Assembly: GCF_028728065.1 (NCBI RefSeq) | Contig: NZ_CP117812.1 | Span: 1,922,001 to 1,986,000 of the forward strand | From: Lentisphaera profundi | Lineage (GTDB): Bacteria; Verrucomicrobiota; Lentisphaeria; Lentisphaerales; Lentisphaeraceae | DNA: 64,000 nucleotides | Direction of reading: 5' to 3' | Part shown: piece by piece, positions 25,911-35,311 of the stretch | How the letters are laid out: each line of letters starts with the position of its first letter | Position numbering within the stretch: position 1 is the first letter of the stretch | Program-made: the position numbers and the translations under genes | The notes under the pieces: generated by a model | Told to the model about the DNA's origin: nothing | The model's input: the letters and a program-made list of their open reading frames with translations, nothing else | The model's database searches: none

Positions 25911-27737
25911 ATGTACAAAATATTTATTCTAACCGCCTTACTCTTAGGCTCACTAAATGCTCAAGAGCAGCCCAATATCCTATGGCTTACAAGCGAAGAC
26001 AACAATATCAACTGGGTAGGCGCTTACGGCAACCCTCACGCTGACACACCCAATATAGATGGGCTCGCTAAAGAAGGCTTCTTATATACCCACGCCTATG
26101 CTAATGCCCCCGTTTGTGCTCCCTCCCGCTCTACATGGATTACTGGAGTACTCGCTCTCTCCATGGGAACACACCCCATGCGCAGTCGCTACGAAATACC
26201 CCACGATATAATCAAGTACTATCCAGACCTTCTTAAAGACGCCGGCTACTACTGCTCAAATGTCACAAAAACTGATTATAATATAGGAGGTCGCTCAGAT
26301 AAGGATTGCTGGGACTCAAACAAACTTAACTGGAAGATCCTCAAACAAAAACAGCCTTTTTTCCAAGTTATTAATAGTACAAAATCACATGAATCTAAAG
26401 CCTTTGGTGACGTCACTAAATCCAAGCGAGACCCTCAGAATGTTACGCTTGCTAAATATCATCCAGATATTTTAACGATTCGCCAAAACTACAATCATTA
26501 TCATGATGCTGTAAAATCAATGGATGACGATATCGGAAAGTCACTTGCGGACCTCGAAAGAAATGGCTTAGTAGAAAACACGATAGTAATATATAACTCC
26601 GACCATGGAGGAGTCCTACCACGGAGTAAGCGCTTTCTTTTTAATAGCGGTACTCACTGCCCACTTATCATCCGTATACCTAAAAAATTCAAGCACCTCT
26701 GGCCCGCAGCAAAGACCAATGCAAAAGTAGATCATCTCGTCAGCTTTGTAGACATGACAAAAACTTGGCTCAGCTTAGCAGGCGCCAAAACCCCCAACTA
26801 CCTCCAAGGCAATGTTTTCCTCGGTCCAAAACAAGAAAAAGAACGCCCCTATCACTTCAGCTTTCGCACCCGCATGGATGAACGATGTGATAATATTCGC
26901 GCTATTCGCAATAAGCAATTCCTTTATATCCGCAACTATATGCCCTACGCCCCTTGGGGACAAAAATTAACCTACCTCTGGAAGATGAAAGCCACTCAAG
27001 CATGGGATACTTACAATAAAGAAAATAAGACTAACGACATCACTGGACGTTTCTTTAAAACCAAACCCATGGAAGAACTCTACGACACAAGTAGAGATGC
27101 GGATAACATCAACAACTTAATCAATCAGCCTGAATACAAAGAAATTATCCAAGAACTTCGCACTGCTCTTAATAACCAGCAAAAAGCTATTTATGATGCG
27201 GGGATGCTTCCTGAAAGTGAAATCGTAGAAAAAGCAAAAGAAGCGAAACTCTCTATTTATGAATATGTACGCGAACCCAAACTCTATAAGCTCAATGATT
27301 ATCTAGAAACATCTGACATCGCATTACAAAATGACCCGATAAACCTAAGTATCCTCATAGATAAATCAAAGGACACTGAATCTGGAGTACGTTACTGGGC
27401 AACTATCGGTCTCTTTAACTTACAAGATACAATATCAATCAATCCCGTAATCATAGACTCCTTACTCAATGATGAATCACACCATATTCGCGCCATGGCT
27501 GCTTGGATGGCTTACAAAAATGGCGACAAGGTCACCGCAAGAAACACCTGGAATTCCTTACTGAAAAATAACTCCTACGCATCGCTAAAGATCCTCAATA
27601 TCATTGATTGGATCAAAGACGACCCAAAGCTCTATTTAGATTCAATGAAGGCCTGTAACTACAATCACAACGGCTACGTCAACAGAATGAAAGAACAGTT
27701 TGGTATCAACACCAAGAATAAAGGAAAAACTTTATAG
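25911..27737 (+). CDS. Secreted sulfatase, paralogue 2
   Basis: Tandem copy of the preceding gene with very similar sequence along the whole length, including the signal peptide (FILTALLLGSLNAQ) and the C-terminal helical repeats. The activation motif C69-A-P-S-R is canonical for conversion of Cys to formylglycine. The start is the ATG at 25911, where both protein and upstream bases align with paralogue 1; an ATG at 25788 is in frame but would put 41 non-homologous residues before the signal peptide. Expected to hydrolyse sulfate esters on marine polysaccharides; substrate unknown. A hairpin ends the transcript. Confidence 0.93.
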   Translation: MYKIFILTALLLGSLNAQEQPNILWLTSEDNNINWVGAYGNPHADTPNIDGLAKEGFLYTHAYANAPVCAPSRSTWITGVLALSMGTHPMRSRYEIPHDIIKYYPDLLKDAGYYCSNVTKTDYNIGGRSDKDCWDSNKLNWKILKQKQPFFQVINSTKSHESKAFGDVTKSKRDPQNVTLAKYHPDILTIRQNYNHYHDAVKSMDDDIGKSLADLERNGLVENTIVIYNSDHGGVLPRSKRFLFNSGTHCPLIIRIPKKFKHLWPAAKTNAKVDHLVSFVDMTKTWLSLAGAKTPNYLQGNVFLGPKQEKERPYHFSFRTRMDERCDNIRAIRNKQFLYIRNYMPYAPWGQKLTYLWKMKATQAWDTYNKENKTNDITGRFFKTKPMEELYDTSRDADNINNLINQPEYKEIIQELRTALNNQQKAIYDAGMLPESEIVEKAKEAKLSIYEYVREPKLYKLNDYLETSDIALQNDPINLSILIDKSKDTESGVRYWATIGLFNLQDTISINPVIIDSLLNDESHHIRAMAAWMAYKNGDKVTARNTWNSLLKNNSYASLKILNIIDWIKDDPKLYLDSMKACNYNHNGYVNRMKEQFGINTKNKGKTL

Positions 27738-27749
27738 AATTCCTCTCCT

Positions 27750-27781
27750 AAACCTAAGCTATAAGAGCTAAGCTTAGGTTT
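27750..27781. terminator. Terminator between convergent genes
   Basis: Inverted repeat AAACCTAAGCT (27750-27760) / AGCTTAGGTTT (27771-27781), 10-nt loop. It can serve both the sulfatase pair and the opposing TPR/beta-barrel gene, whose stop codon lies next to it. Confidence 0.7.
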
Positions 27782-27783
27782 GA

Positions 27784-29691
27784 TTACAGACGTATGTACA
27801 AACTACACCCAACATAAAATGCTGAATACTCCCCTGGGTCTTGATACCACAAAGAGTAACCTGCTTGAACTTTAAAAAATACATCCGTCTGGATCCCCAT
27901 TAAAAATTGTCCGCTAATATCTCCTCCTGGTTCAAAACTATTCATATCTTCATCTCGATGTACACCTAAAGCAAAATTAGCATTAAACTGCTTAGTTGCA
28001 TCGATTTCATATTGCCCCCAAAGCATCAATGAATAACGTTGATAAAAGCCAGGATCATAATACCCATTCTCCTCTTCATCGTTATTAAAACCATAGATTA
28101 TAATCATCGGCCCCACATCTAGATCATATTTTAATCTCCTTAATAGTGGCTGACTATGGCTTAAAGCGAAACGGTAGCGACCATTACCATCCGATAAGTC
28201 ATCGTAACCTGCACTAAAACGCACAAAATGCTCAACTTTGTATTGACTAGTAAACCCTGCTTCATAACTATTATTACGAATATTCAAAGAAACACTGCGA
28301 GGTGATACATCAAAGTAACGACGTCTATAACTTGAATACACTGATAACTGATCACTAATTCTCAAATCACCGCGTAAATCCGCTATATACAAATGATCAG
28401 ACTCATGATAACTATAACCTCCTCCAGTAGTTAATTGTAAGTCTCTATCCACTTGATAGACACCTCCTAGTATATAGCGATAAATATCAATACTTTTTTC
28501 ACCATCTTCTCGATCAAATTCGGAACTACGTGATGCCTGTAAGTAGCTATGCTCTTGATCCAAAGTTAAGGTTAAATCTGGCGAAACCACCGTCCTCCAA
28601 CCTACCCGGTCATCAAAACGCACTAATTCATCGCTATCTCTTGCATATTGTGCTTCAAATTCAGGACCGGAAGAATTGTCTATTTTCTCGGCATTTTTCA
28701 AGTATTTGATTTCAACTTGGTGCTCAGGAACAGAAATTCTTTGTAACTCTAAACTCGCATCTGACCTATAACCTGCTTGACGATAAGCAACGATCTTTGA
28801 ATACATAGCTTGAAAAGCATCTTGTTCTTTTGGGTCCAACTGCTCTAATTCTTTTAATGAATGTTCTGCATAAGCTGCCCATGCATAGGTTCTCGCTTTT
28901 TCCAAAATCAACTCAACTTCTCCTTGTTGTGATTGAGGTGCAGAATTCAAAACACTTATAGAAGCGTAATAGGCTCCTACCCATCGCAAATACCGTGAAT
29001 ACTCTAGACGATACTCAAGTTTATCAGGATATCTCTCGAGCAAATCCCTCATTGATTGGATGGCCTCATCTAACCGCCCTTCATTACTTAAATGCTTATA
29101 TAATTTAAACTTCACCTCATCATTATTAGGATCTTTGCTAAGTAATTTTAAATAGCCCTCCCTTGCCTTATCCATATATCCTGCCCAAGCTGCTAATACA
29201 CAATAATCAGTCATTAGGGTTTCATTATCAGGATTTAATTCCAAGGCCTTCTCACAAAAATCAAACGCCATCTTAGCATCATTTAATGCCGAATAAGTTT
29301 GATATGTTTTTTGTAGAACGAGCAAATTGCGACTGTCTTCTCCATGAGCTATCAGAAGAACCTCTAGGGCTTTTTCATGTTTCTTTTGTAAATTGTAAAT
29401 ATCTGACAAACGCAGATACGTTTTTATACCTTGCGGCTTAAGCTTTAAGTAAACATGATAGTTCTCAATCGCTATAGCATAATCTTTCTTAAACTCAGCA
29501 TTCAGAGCTAATTGCAAAATCTCTTGAGCTGTAACTTTCTCTTCATGAACTTGCTGATCCTCAACACTTGAACTCGACGAATCAAAACCTTGAAGTTGGT
29601 AATCAAAAATAGTCTCTTCATTTTTTAATGCCTGAGCATTTATCACACCGATAAACATCATTAAAAAAAAAGTGCCGCATGTAAGTTTCAT
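27784..29691 (-). CDS. TPR protein with C-terminal outer-membrane beta-barrel (PgaA/YaiO-like)
   Basis: A signal peptide (residues about 1-19) is followed by about nine tetratricopeptide units (residues about 50-340; for example AIENYHVYLKLKPQGIKTYLRLSDIYNLQKKHEKAL and AFDFCEKALELNPDNETLMT). From about residue 350 to the end the sequence alternates as amphipathic strands rich in Tyr (YRYILGGVYQVDRDLQLTTGGGYSYH; SLMLWGQYEID) and ends with an aromatic-containing strand ending YIRL, as for an outer-membrane barrel. This TPR-plus-porin layout resembles exopolysaccharide exporters PgaA and BcsC. It overlaps the upstream glycosyltransferase gene by 4 bp, supporting a polysaccharide synthesis/export unit. 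Confidence 0.75.
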   Translation of the reverse strand: MKLTCGTFFLMMFIGVINAQALKNEETIFDYQLQGFDSSSSSVEDQQVHEEKVTAQEILQLALNAEFKKDYAIAIENYHVYLKLKPQGIKTYLRLSDIYNLQKKHEKALEVLLIAHGEDSRNLLVLQKTYQTYSALNDAKMAFDFCEKALELNPDNETLMTDYCVLAAWAGYMDKAREGYLKLLSKDPNNDEVKFKLYKHLSNEGRLDEAIQSMRDLLERYPDKLEYRLEYSRYLRWVGAYYASISVLNSAPQSQQGEVELILEKARTYAWAAYAEHSLKELEQLDPKEQDAFQAMYSKIVAYRQAGYRSDASLELQRISVPEHQVEIKYLKNAEKIDNSSGPEFEAQYARDSDELVRFDDRVGWRTVVSPDLTLTLDQEHSYLQASRSSEFDREDGEKSIDIYRYILGGVYQVDRDLQLTTGGGYSYHESDHLYIADLRGDLRISDQLSVYSSYRRRYFDVSPRSVSLNIRNNSYEAGFTSQYKVEHFVRFSAGYDDLSDGNGRYRFALSHSQPLLRRLKYDLDVGPMIIIYGFNNDEEENGYYDPGFYQRYSLMLWGQYEIDATKQFNANFALGVHRDEDMNSFEPGGDISGQFLMGIQTDVFFKVQAGYSLWYQDPGEYSAFYVGCSLYIRL

Positions 29692-30632
29692 TTGCGCCAG
29701 TGCCTTTCTTTACTAATCCATATATCACGAGCAAAACGAAACATAACAACAATATCAAATAGCATCATTAAATAGCGTATGGGAGTAATCAAGAGTGCTT
29801 CAAAAAACATCTTGACTCTCTTTTTTTTAATACAGAAAACTAAAATTGTTGTACTAATTAAAGCCTCCCCAATCATTGTTAAAATAAGAGGCTCCCACAT
29901 TTGATAAGTAATCAAAAAAACAATAGGAAAAGCAAGCTTTTCGCAAAGTCCCGTGAAAATAATCACGCCAATGTCTCGTCCATATAAGCGTGTATACTCG
30001 TGCCCATCATCACTATGCGAATTTGAACAAATGCCCTCTGCTGAAACTTCATCATGCTTTTTATTGCCTTTTAAAGGGTGACGCTTGGTGAATTTGAAGA
30101 TCGAATAAAGAAGGCTATCAAAATAATAGCAACTTTTAAGAAATGAGGAGGACCACATCATCACCTGCTTGGGTACGTTTTGACACTCTGGCTCAATCGT
30201 TCTTGATTCAACATCAGAAATATGAACATTTCTATAGCCCTCTTCTGCCAGGGCAAAGCCGATAAAAATATCCTCCGAATCCGTCAAATCATCCCCGAGT
30301 ATAGGTTCATATTCATCAAAAATATTCTGTAAATATTTCCTTTTATATCCCACCGCACAACCTATGGGATTAACAATCGAGCCACAATAATTCATTTCAG
30401 CTTTGTAGATAAAGCGCTGCAAAAAGAGATACATTATTTTTCTATAACAATTACTTATAAAGCGACTCATATGATGCCATAACCCCAAGGACATTTCTCC
30501 TTGTACATGATGCTCTAAACTATACCTAGCTACATGCTCCTCACTCAAATACTTTTTTCGCTTGCGAAAACTTTCTGGCAACACCACGCCGCACGCACTA
30601 GCCACATCATCATATTTATATAACTCTTGCAC
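29688..30632 (-). pseudogene. Family 2 glycosyltransferase, C-terminal part after a frameshift
   Basis: This is the downstream half of a membrane glycosyltransferase similar to poly-N-acetylglucosamine synthases. It holds the region after the DxD motif: CGSIVNPIGCAVGYKRKYL, GDDLTDSEDIFIGFAL (acceptor-binding acidic motif), a QVMMWSSSFLKSCYYF element in place of the usual QxxRW-like site, and at least three membrane helices near the C-terminus. In frame before its nominal GTG start, the sequence reads DSSSYLERVV and continues directly from the upstream piece. The two are therefore one gene broken by a one-base shift at about 30660-30663. Confidence 0.75.
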
Positions 30633-30640
30633 AACACGCT

Positions 30641-31039
30641 CTAAATAAGAACTAGAGTCAAAACTGTATCTCCATCTAATACGAACTCTACATCTGCATC
30701 ACTCGATCTAGCCTCAAATTTAAGAGCAGGAGTTTTCCCCACATGCTCACGACGTACTATCACATCCAAATCCATGCCAATATCATCGGCAAAACCCTTC
30801 GCTATCTCCACCGTTCTATCGGTACTGTTATCATCAATTAAAAGCACCTTACGATACTTAAAAATCTGTTCTTTTAAGGATTCCAAACAAAGTAGAATAT
30901 TTCTTTCTTCATTATACGTAGGTATCAAAACATCAACCATTGTATCTACATATTTTGCTTTCTTTAAATAGCCGGCAAGACATATCAGAGTTGTCGGAGT
31001 CACTGTAAACCAAGGCATAAAGGCCATAATAAGCTCCAC
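30641..31039 (-). pseudogene. Family 2 glycosyltransferase, N-terminal part before a frameshift
   Basis: The first 132 codons, from a GTG at 31039, give an N-terminal membrane helix and the GT-A nucleotide-binding half: VDVLIPTYNEERNILLCLESL, VLLIDDNSTDRTVEIAKGF, VGKTPALKFEA and the metal-binding DGDT. Right after DGDTV the frame drifts (LTLVLI, stop). Reading one base back from the TTTT run restores DSSSYLERVV and the rest of the enzyme. Either a recent inactivating deletion or a sequence error; no typical slippery heptamer is present for programmed frameshifting. Confidence 0.75.
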
Positions 31040-31215
31040 ATTTTCAGTAAAAAAAATCTTTCTTTGAACTAAACCTACTAGGGCGAATTTTGAAATACAA
31101 AAAATTCAGACATCCATCCCATATCACATGGGGTTTTTCATGGAAAATTAACTTTTATAACATAAGACACTGATTAGCAACACGTTATTTATTTAACATG
31201 CTCGCTCACCAATAA

Positions 31216-31243
31216 AAAAAGCCGGCAACTAAGCCGGCTTTTT
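31216..31243. terminator. Bidirectional terminator after small lipoprotein gene
   Basis: AAAAAGCCGGC (31216-31226) / GCCGGCTTTTT (31233-31243) with a 6-nt loop, with further A residues before it. It lies 20 bp after the stop of the minus-strand lipoprotein gene. Confidence 0.85.
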
Positions 31244-31263
31244 ATTGCATCTATCGGTAAAAT

Positions 31264-31623
31264 CTACTGATTAAAATGACGCTCTAACTCACTATAAACT
31301 GTATTGACAGAATCTTGAGCACCCACCACTAAGTAACGGCGTGAGGAAACTTTATATTTAGAACTTCTTGCCGTCAATGGCTCAAAATTGATTTTCACAA
31401 CAGTCTCAAAGTACTTCACTTCGAGGCTAAGTTTTGCACTATCATCTGCCACAAGCTTATCATCAAATAATTGCATTGCCTGACTCCACGCTTCTTCAGC
31501 GGAATACGGAGCATAATTATACTTTGACGCTGACATAGAAGAGTACTCACCTGGATCACTTTGACATGATTGTGTCACAAGGGATAGGAAAGATAATACA
31601 ATAAGCAATTTAATTAATTTCAT
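31264..31623 (-). CDS. Small predicted lipoprotein of unknown function
   Basis: About 119 aa from the ATG at 31623 (an ATG four codons upstream is also in frame). The start MKLIKLLIVLSFLSLVTQSC shows a signal peptide and a lipobox ending in Cys. The mature part (SAEEAWSQAMQLFDDKLVADDSAKLSLEVKYFETVVKINFEP) has no motif I recognise. It lies downstream of hemE with about 50 bp between, and may be cotranscribed with it, but no functional link to heme is evident. Confidence 0.75.
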   Translation of the reverse strand: MKLIKLLIVLSFLSLVTQSCQSDPGEYSSMSASKYNYAPYSAEEAWSQAMQLFDDKLVADDSAKLSLEVKYFETVVKINFEPLTARSSKYKVSSRRYLVVGAQDSVNTVYSELERHFNQ

Positions 31624-31673
31624 TTTTTTCTCCAAAAGTTTTAAAAATTTAAGCCTTAGTTGATCAAGATCAA

Positions 31674-32705
31674 CTACCTATTACGCCAAGACTTCACCGT
31701 ATCCACAACAAACTTCACATTTTCTACTGGAGTCTTGGGCATAATGCCATGACCGAGATTAAAAATATGCCCTTTAAGTCCTTTGGCCTGCTCTCTAATG
31801 AGCTCAAGTTTTTCAGCCAAAATCTCTTTATTGGAGAAAAGTGCCGCCGGATCTAAGTTTCCTTGGAGAACCTTTGAGTTCTTACATAAGTCTTTTGCAA
31901 CTGTGAGAGGTAAGGTCCAATCAGTACCTAAAACATCTGCCTGTGATTCTACCACAGAATCAAAATAGGCATTGGCACCTTTAACAAAATGAATCACTGG
32001 CTTACCACCGGTTTCTTTCTTCAAGAAATCAATGATTTTACAGGTATAAGGATGTGAGTACTTCAAGTAATCTTCTCTACTTAATACACCGCCCCATGAA
32101 TCAAAAATCTGAATAATTTGTGCACCTGCACGATATTGCTCTAGCAAGTAATGGCAGGTCATCTCAGCAATTTTATTCATCAATTGATCATATGCCTTAG
32201 GCTGAGTATACATGAAAGTTTTAATTTTGAGATAGGTCTTAGAACTACCACCCTCTATCGCATAAGAAGCCACTGTGAAAGGTGCCCCTGAAAATCCAAT
32301 TAAATCTTTGTCTGCTGGAAGTTTTTTACGAATCATAGAGAGCGCTTCATAGACGTAATCAGATCCTTTCTTAACATCTGGAACGATAATACGATCTACA
32401 TCTTCAGCTGTCTCGACTGGATTGTGGATAACCGGCCCACGACCTTCATAAAATTGTAAATCTAAACCCATTGGAATAAGTGGAGTTAGGATATCTGAAA
32501 AGAGAATTGCCGCATCAACATCGAGGATATCAATAGGCTGCATCGTAACTTCAACTGCATTTTCCGGCTGCATACACATCTCAAGAAATGAGAAATTTTC
32601 ACGTACTGCACGATACTCTGGCATATAACGCCCCGCTTGCCTCATTAGCCAAACTGGTGTTCTCTCACATTTCTTACCTTGTGCTACGTCTAATAATAAA
32701 CCCAT
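31674..32705 (-). CDS. hemE: Uroporphyrinogen decarboxylase
   Basis: Decarboxylates the four acetate side chains of uroporphyrinogen III to give coproporphyrinogen III. PVWLMRQAGRYMPEYR at residues about 18-33, SDILTPLIPMGLDL, FSGAPFTVASYAIEGG, QIFDSWGGVLSREDY and FNLGHGIMPKTPVENV are all canonical. Length 343 aa is normal. Its ATG overlaps the TAA of hemL (TAATG), indicating coupled translation. Confidence 0.97.
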   Translation of the reverse strand: MGLLLDVAQGKKCERTPVWLMRQAGRYMPEYRAVRENFSFLEMCMQPENAVEVTMQPIDILDVDAAILFSDILTPLIPMGLDLQFYEGRGPVIHNPVETAEDVDRIIVPDVKKGSDYVYEALSMIRKKLPADKDLIGFSGAPFTVASYAIEGGSSKTYLKIKTFMYTQPKAYDQLMNKIAEMTCHYLLEQYRAGAQIIQIFDSWGGVLSREDYLKYSHPYTCKIIDFLKKETGGKPVIHFVKGANAYFDSVVESQADVLGTDWTLPLTVAKDLCKNSKVLQGNLDPAALFSNKEILAEKLELIREQAKGLKGHIFNLGHGIMPKTPVENVKFVVDTVKSWRNR

Positions 32706-33976
32706 TATTGATCTTCCTTTAAAAATTGTTCTAATGTGGATAGGTAATGATCCAAATCCTTTTCGGTATGTGCACTTGATAAAAAGTTTGCTTCATACTG
32801 TGACGGAGGAAGTAAAATATGATTCTTCAAAGCAAATTGAAAAAAACGACCAAAGCGATCGAAATCACACTCACCTACTTCATCCATATTCTTAGGTAAG
32901 GATCCTTTGAAAAATAAAGTAAACATCGATCCTAGTTGATTGAAACAAACATCACTACGACCCTCGATGATTTTTTGCACTCTATCATTGAGGTACTGTC
33001 CTAATTGATTCGTCTTTTCCCATACTTTGTCACGGAGGAATACCTCTAAGTTCTTAATCCCTGCAGCCATTGCTAAAGGATTACCTGAAAGTGTTCCTGC
33101 TTGATACACGGGGCCTAAGGGAGCAAGATTTAGCATAATATCTTTTCTACCACCAAAAGCACCTACAGGTAAACCACCACCGATAACTTTACCAAAACAG
33201 AATAAATCGGGAGTCACACCATAAAGATCTGCTGCTGTTTTTTCATGAACGCGAAAAGCACACATAACTTCATCAAATATCAACAATGCTTCATACTGAT
33301 CACATAGTCGGCGCAAACCTAAAATAAAATCTTTATCTCCAGGTATTAAGCCCATGTTACCTGCAACAGGTTCTAAAATAATCGCTGCCGTCTGACCATC
33401 ACGTAAAATAGTTTCTACAGATTCCAAGTCATTATAAATAGCCGTACGAGTTGTCGCGGTATAACCTTCTGGCACTCCAGCTGAACTCGCTGTTCCGAAT
33501 GTAGAAACACCCGAACCTGCTTTGACAAGTAAGCCATCTGAGTGACCGTGATAACAACCTTCAAACTTAATAAATTGATCTTTGCCTGTAGCTCCACGCG
33601 CAAGACGAATTGCACTCATAGTGGCTTCTGTACCAGAACTCACAAAACGCACCATCTCTAAGCCTTTAATAGTCTCAGACATAAGTTTAGCGAGTTCATA
33701 CTCAAGAGGACAACTCATGCCAAAACTAAATGCGGCATCAGCCTGTTTCTTCACGGCTTCAACTACCTCAGGATGAGCATGTCCGAGTACAGCAGGCCCC
33801 CAAGATAAGACAAAATCTAGATACTCGTCACCATCGACACTTGTTAAATAAGCACCTTTGGCTTTTTCAAAAAAAAGTGGATCACCACCTACTGCTCCAA
33901 AAGCTCTCACTGGAGAATCGACTCCACCTGGAATCAAGTCTTTGGCTTTCGTATAAAAATCATTTGATAGAGACAT
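32705..33976 (-). CDS. hemL: Glutamate-1-semialdehyde 2,1-aminomutase
   Basis: PLP enzyme of the C5 route to 5-aminolevulinate. GGVDSPVRAFGAVGG at the start, FVSSGTEATMSAIRLARG, ILEPVAGNMG, LLIFDEVMCAF and the PLP lysine in CFGKVIGGGLPVGAFGG identify it; 423 aa is usual. HemL implies heme from glutamyl-tRNA. It begins one base before the SirB1-like stop and overlaps hemE, so three genes form one unit. Confidence 0.97.
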   Translation of the reverse strand: MSLSNDFYTKAKDLIPGGVDSPVRAFGAVGGDPLFFEKAKGAYLTSVDGDEYLDFVLSWGPAVLGHAHPEVVEAVKKQADAAFSFGMSCPLEYELAKLMSETIKGLEMVRFVSSGTEATMSAIRLARGATGKDQFIKFEGCYHGHSDGLLVKAGSGVSTFGTASSAGVPEGYTATTRTAIYNDLESVETILRDGQTAAIILEPVAGNMGLIPGDKDFILGLRRLCDQYEALLIFDEVMCAFRVHEKTAADLYGVTPDLFCFGKVIGGGLPVGAFGGRKDIMLNLAPLGPVYQAGTLSGNPLAMAAGIKNLEVFLRDKVWEKTNQLGQYLNDRVQKIIEGRSDVCFNQLGSMFTLFFKGSLPKNMDEVGECDFDRFGRFFQFALKNHILLPPSQYEANFLSSAHTEKDLDHYLSTLEQFLKEDQ

Positions 33977-34792
33977 CTATACTCCTTTCATCATTTGTAT
34001 GATACTTCCTGCTGCACGAAACTTTAGACTGCTACTCTGCTTCGCCCAAATACGGTACAAGTTGTTCATAATTCTTATTAAAATATCTGTTTCGCCAACA
34101 GGATCTAGCATCTCGTCCTGCAAGTCATAACCATAGTGATTAGTTAATTGGCGTAATTCACTTTTACTCACTTCATTAAAGCCTTCATTCGATGGATCAT
34201 AATACCGGATGATTCCATCTGTACAGTCCTGCGCCAGAATAAAATATCCTGGTAGGTTAACGCCAAAGAACTTTAGTTTTTTGCGTTTCGCCAACAAGAC
34301 AACTAAAGCACAAATAATAACAGGCATACCTTGCTGTGTCTTTAATAAATTAAATAAAGAGCAATTAGTTGCTAGCTGATAGTTAATCCCTTTAGCACTA
34401 AATTTTTCAAAAACAGTTTTAAAGTCTTCAAAACTCGGATTTTCTCCAAGCTCTAATTCCAAGGCTTTAATCCCTTTTTTAATTGCACTCTGTTGATCTT
34501 TATTACAGATTAAGGTATCAATTAAAATGAGTATACTTTCAAAAGAATCTTCATTTGCTGTTTCAAATGATCCTTGAATCTTTCTACTAATCTCATTCAC
34601 TCGACGTGTATGAAGAAGCTTACTCAAAATTCCTTTAGCAGGTAACTCGAGCTCCTCCATTTTCATGGTCATTTCCTGTAAATCAATGAGATCGCTTTTG
34701 AGCAGGACATTGCATAGATTATCAAAGTCTTCATCACGACGACAAAGAAGATCTGATAATGCGTAAACTTTTCCAGTAAGGTGAGCTGCCAT
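33977..34792 (-). CDS. SirB1/transglutaminase-like protein
   Basis: The central part (SLFNLLKTQQGMPVIICALVVLLAKRKKLKFFGVNLPGYFILA) matches the core of SirB1-family proteins, in which a transglutaminase-like fold is built around a GIP-type turn and a PGH motif; here His is replaced by Tyr (PGYF). The usual following DPFNGG box is present as YDPSNEGF. The N-terminal helical region is as in other members. Function of the family is not established. Located between ilvH and hemL on one strand, spaced by 11 and 0 bp, so probably in a long operon. Confidence 0.7.
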   Translation of the reverse strand: MAAHLTGKVYALSDLLCRRDEDFDNLCNVLLKSDLIDLQEMTMKMEELELPAKGILSKLLHTRRVNEISRKIQGSFETANEDSFESILILIDTLICNKDQQSAIKKGIKALELELGENPSFEDFKTVFEKFSAKGINYQLATNCSLFNLLKTQQGMPVIICALVVLLAKRKKLKFFGVNLPGYFILAQDCTDGIIRYYDPSNEGFNEVSKSELRQLTNHYGYDLQDEMLDPVGETDILIRIMNNLYRIWAKQSSSLKFRAAGSIIQMMKGV

Positions 34793-34803
34793 TGCAATTC
34801 ACC

Positions 34804-35301
34804 CTAAGTGGGTTGATCTCCACGTGCAACTAACATTTGACCACTGCGGACCATTTCAACAATTTCATAGTTCTCTAAAAGGTCAATCATAGCATCTAAC
34901 TTTGATGAGGCACCTGAGCACTCAATCACCAGAGAGTTATCTGTGAAATCGACTGTTTTTCCACCAAAGTGCTTCGTGATCTGCAAAATCTCACCGCGAT
35001 TTGCACTATTCGCAAGAACTTTGATTAAAACCATTTCACGAACGATGGCTTCCGAATTCTTATGCTCGATACAGTGCATAACATCAACTAATTTCTCAAG
35101 CTGAAGTATAATTTGCTTGAGACTTTCAGCCGCACCTTTTGCCGCAATAGTGACACGAGAAAAGCGCCCATCCATTGCAGGTGAAGCTACTAAGGAATCG
35201 ATATTAAATCCGCGACGAGAAAAAATTTGGCACATGCGCATTAATCCGCCAGGATTATTGGTAATGTAAATACTTATTGTATGTGTAGGATATTCTTTCA
35301 T
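34804..35301 (-). CDS. ilvH: Acetolactate synthase small (regulatory) subunit
   Basis: The N-terminal ACT domain begins HTISIYITNNPGGLMRMCQIFSRRGFNIDSLVASP, including the valine-binding region (NNPGGLMR). The C-terminal domain has EMVLIKVLANSANRGEILQITKHFGGKTVDF. Length 165 aa is normal. It activates the catalytic subunit and confers feedback inhibition by valine. Directly downstream of the large-subunit gene (10-bp gap). Confidence 0.95.
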   Translation of the reverse strand: MKEYPTHTISIYITNNPGGLMRMCQIFSRRGFNIDSLVASPAMDGRFSRVTIAAKGAAESLKQIILQLEKLVDVMHCIEHKNSEAIVREMVLIKVLANSANRGEILQITKHFGGKTVDFTDNSLVIECSGASSKLDAMIDLLENYEIVEMVRSGQMLVARGDQPT

Positions 35302-35311
35302 AACTTAATCT

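Noticed and set aside
30641-30670. Programmed -1 frameshift in the glycosyltransferase
   Set aside because: The -1 slip would need GTT TTG to re-pair as AGT TTT, which is not a classical slippery heptamer, and no downstream structure was seen. A deletion or sequence error is simpler.
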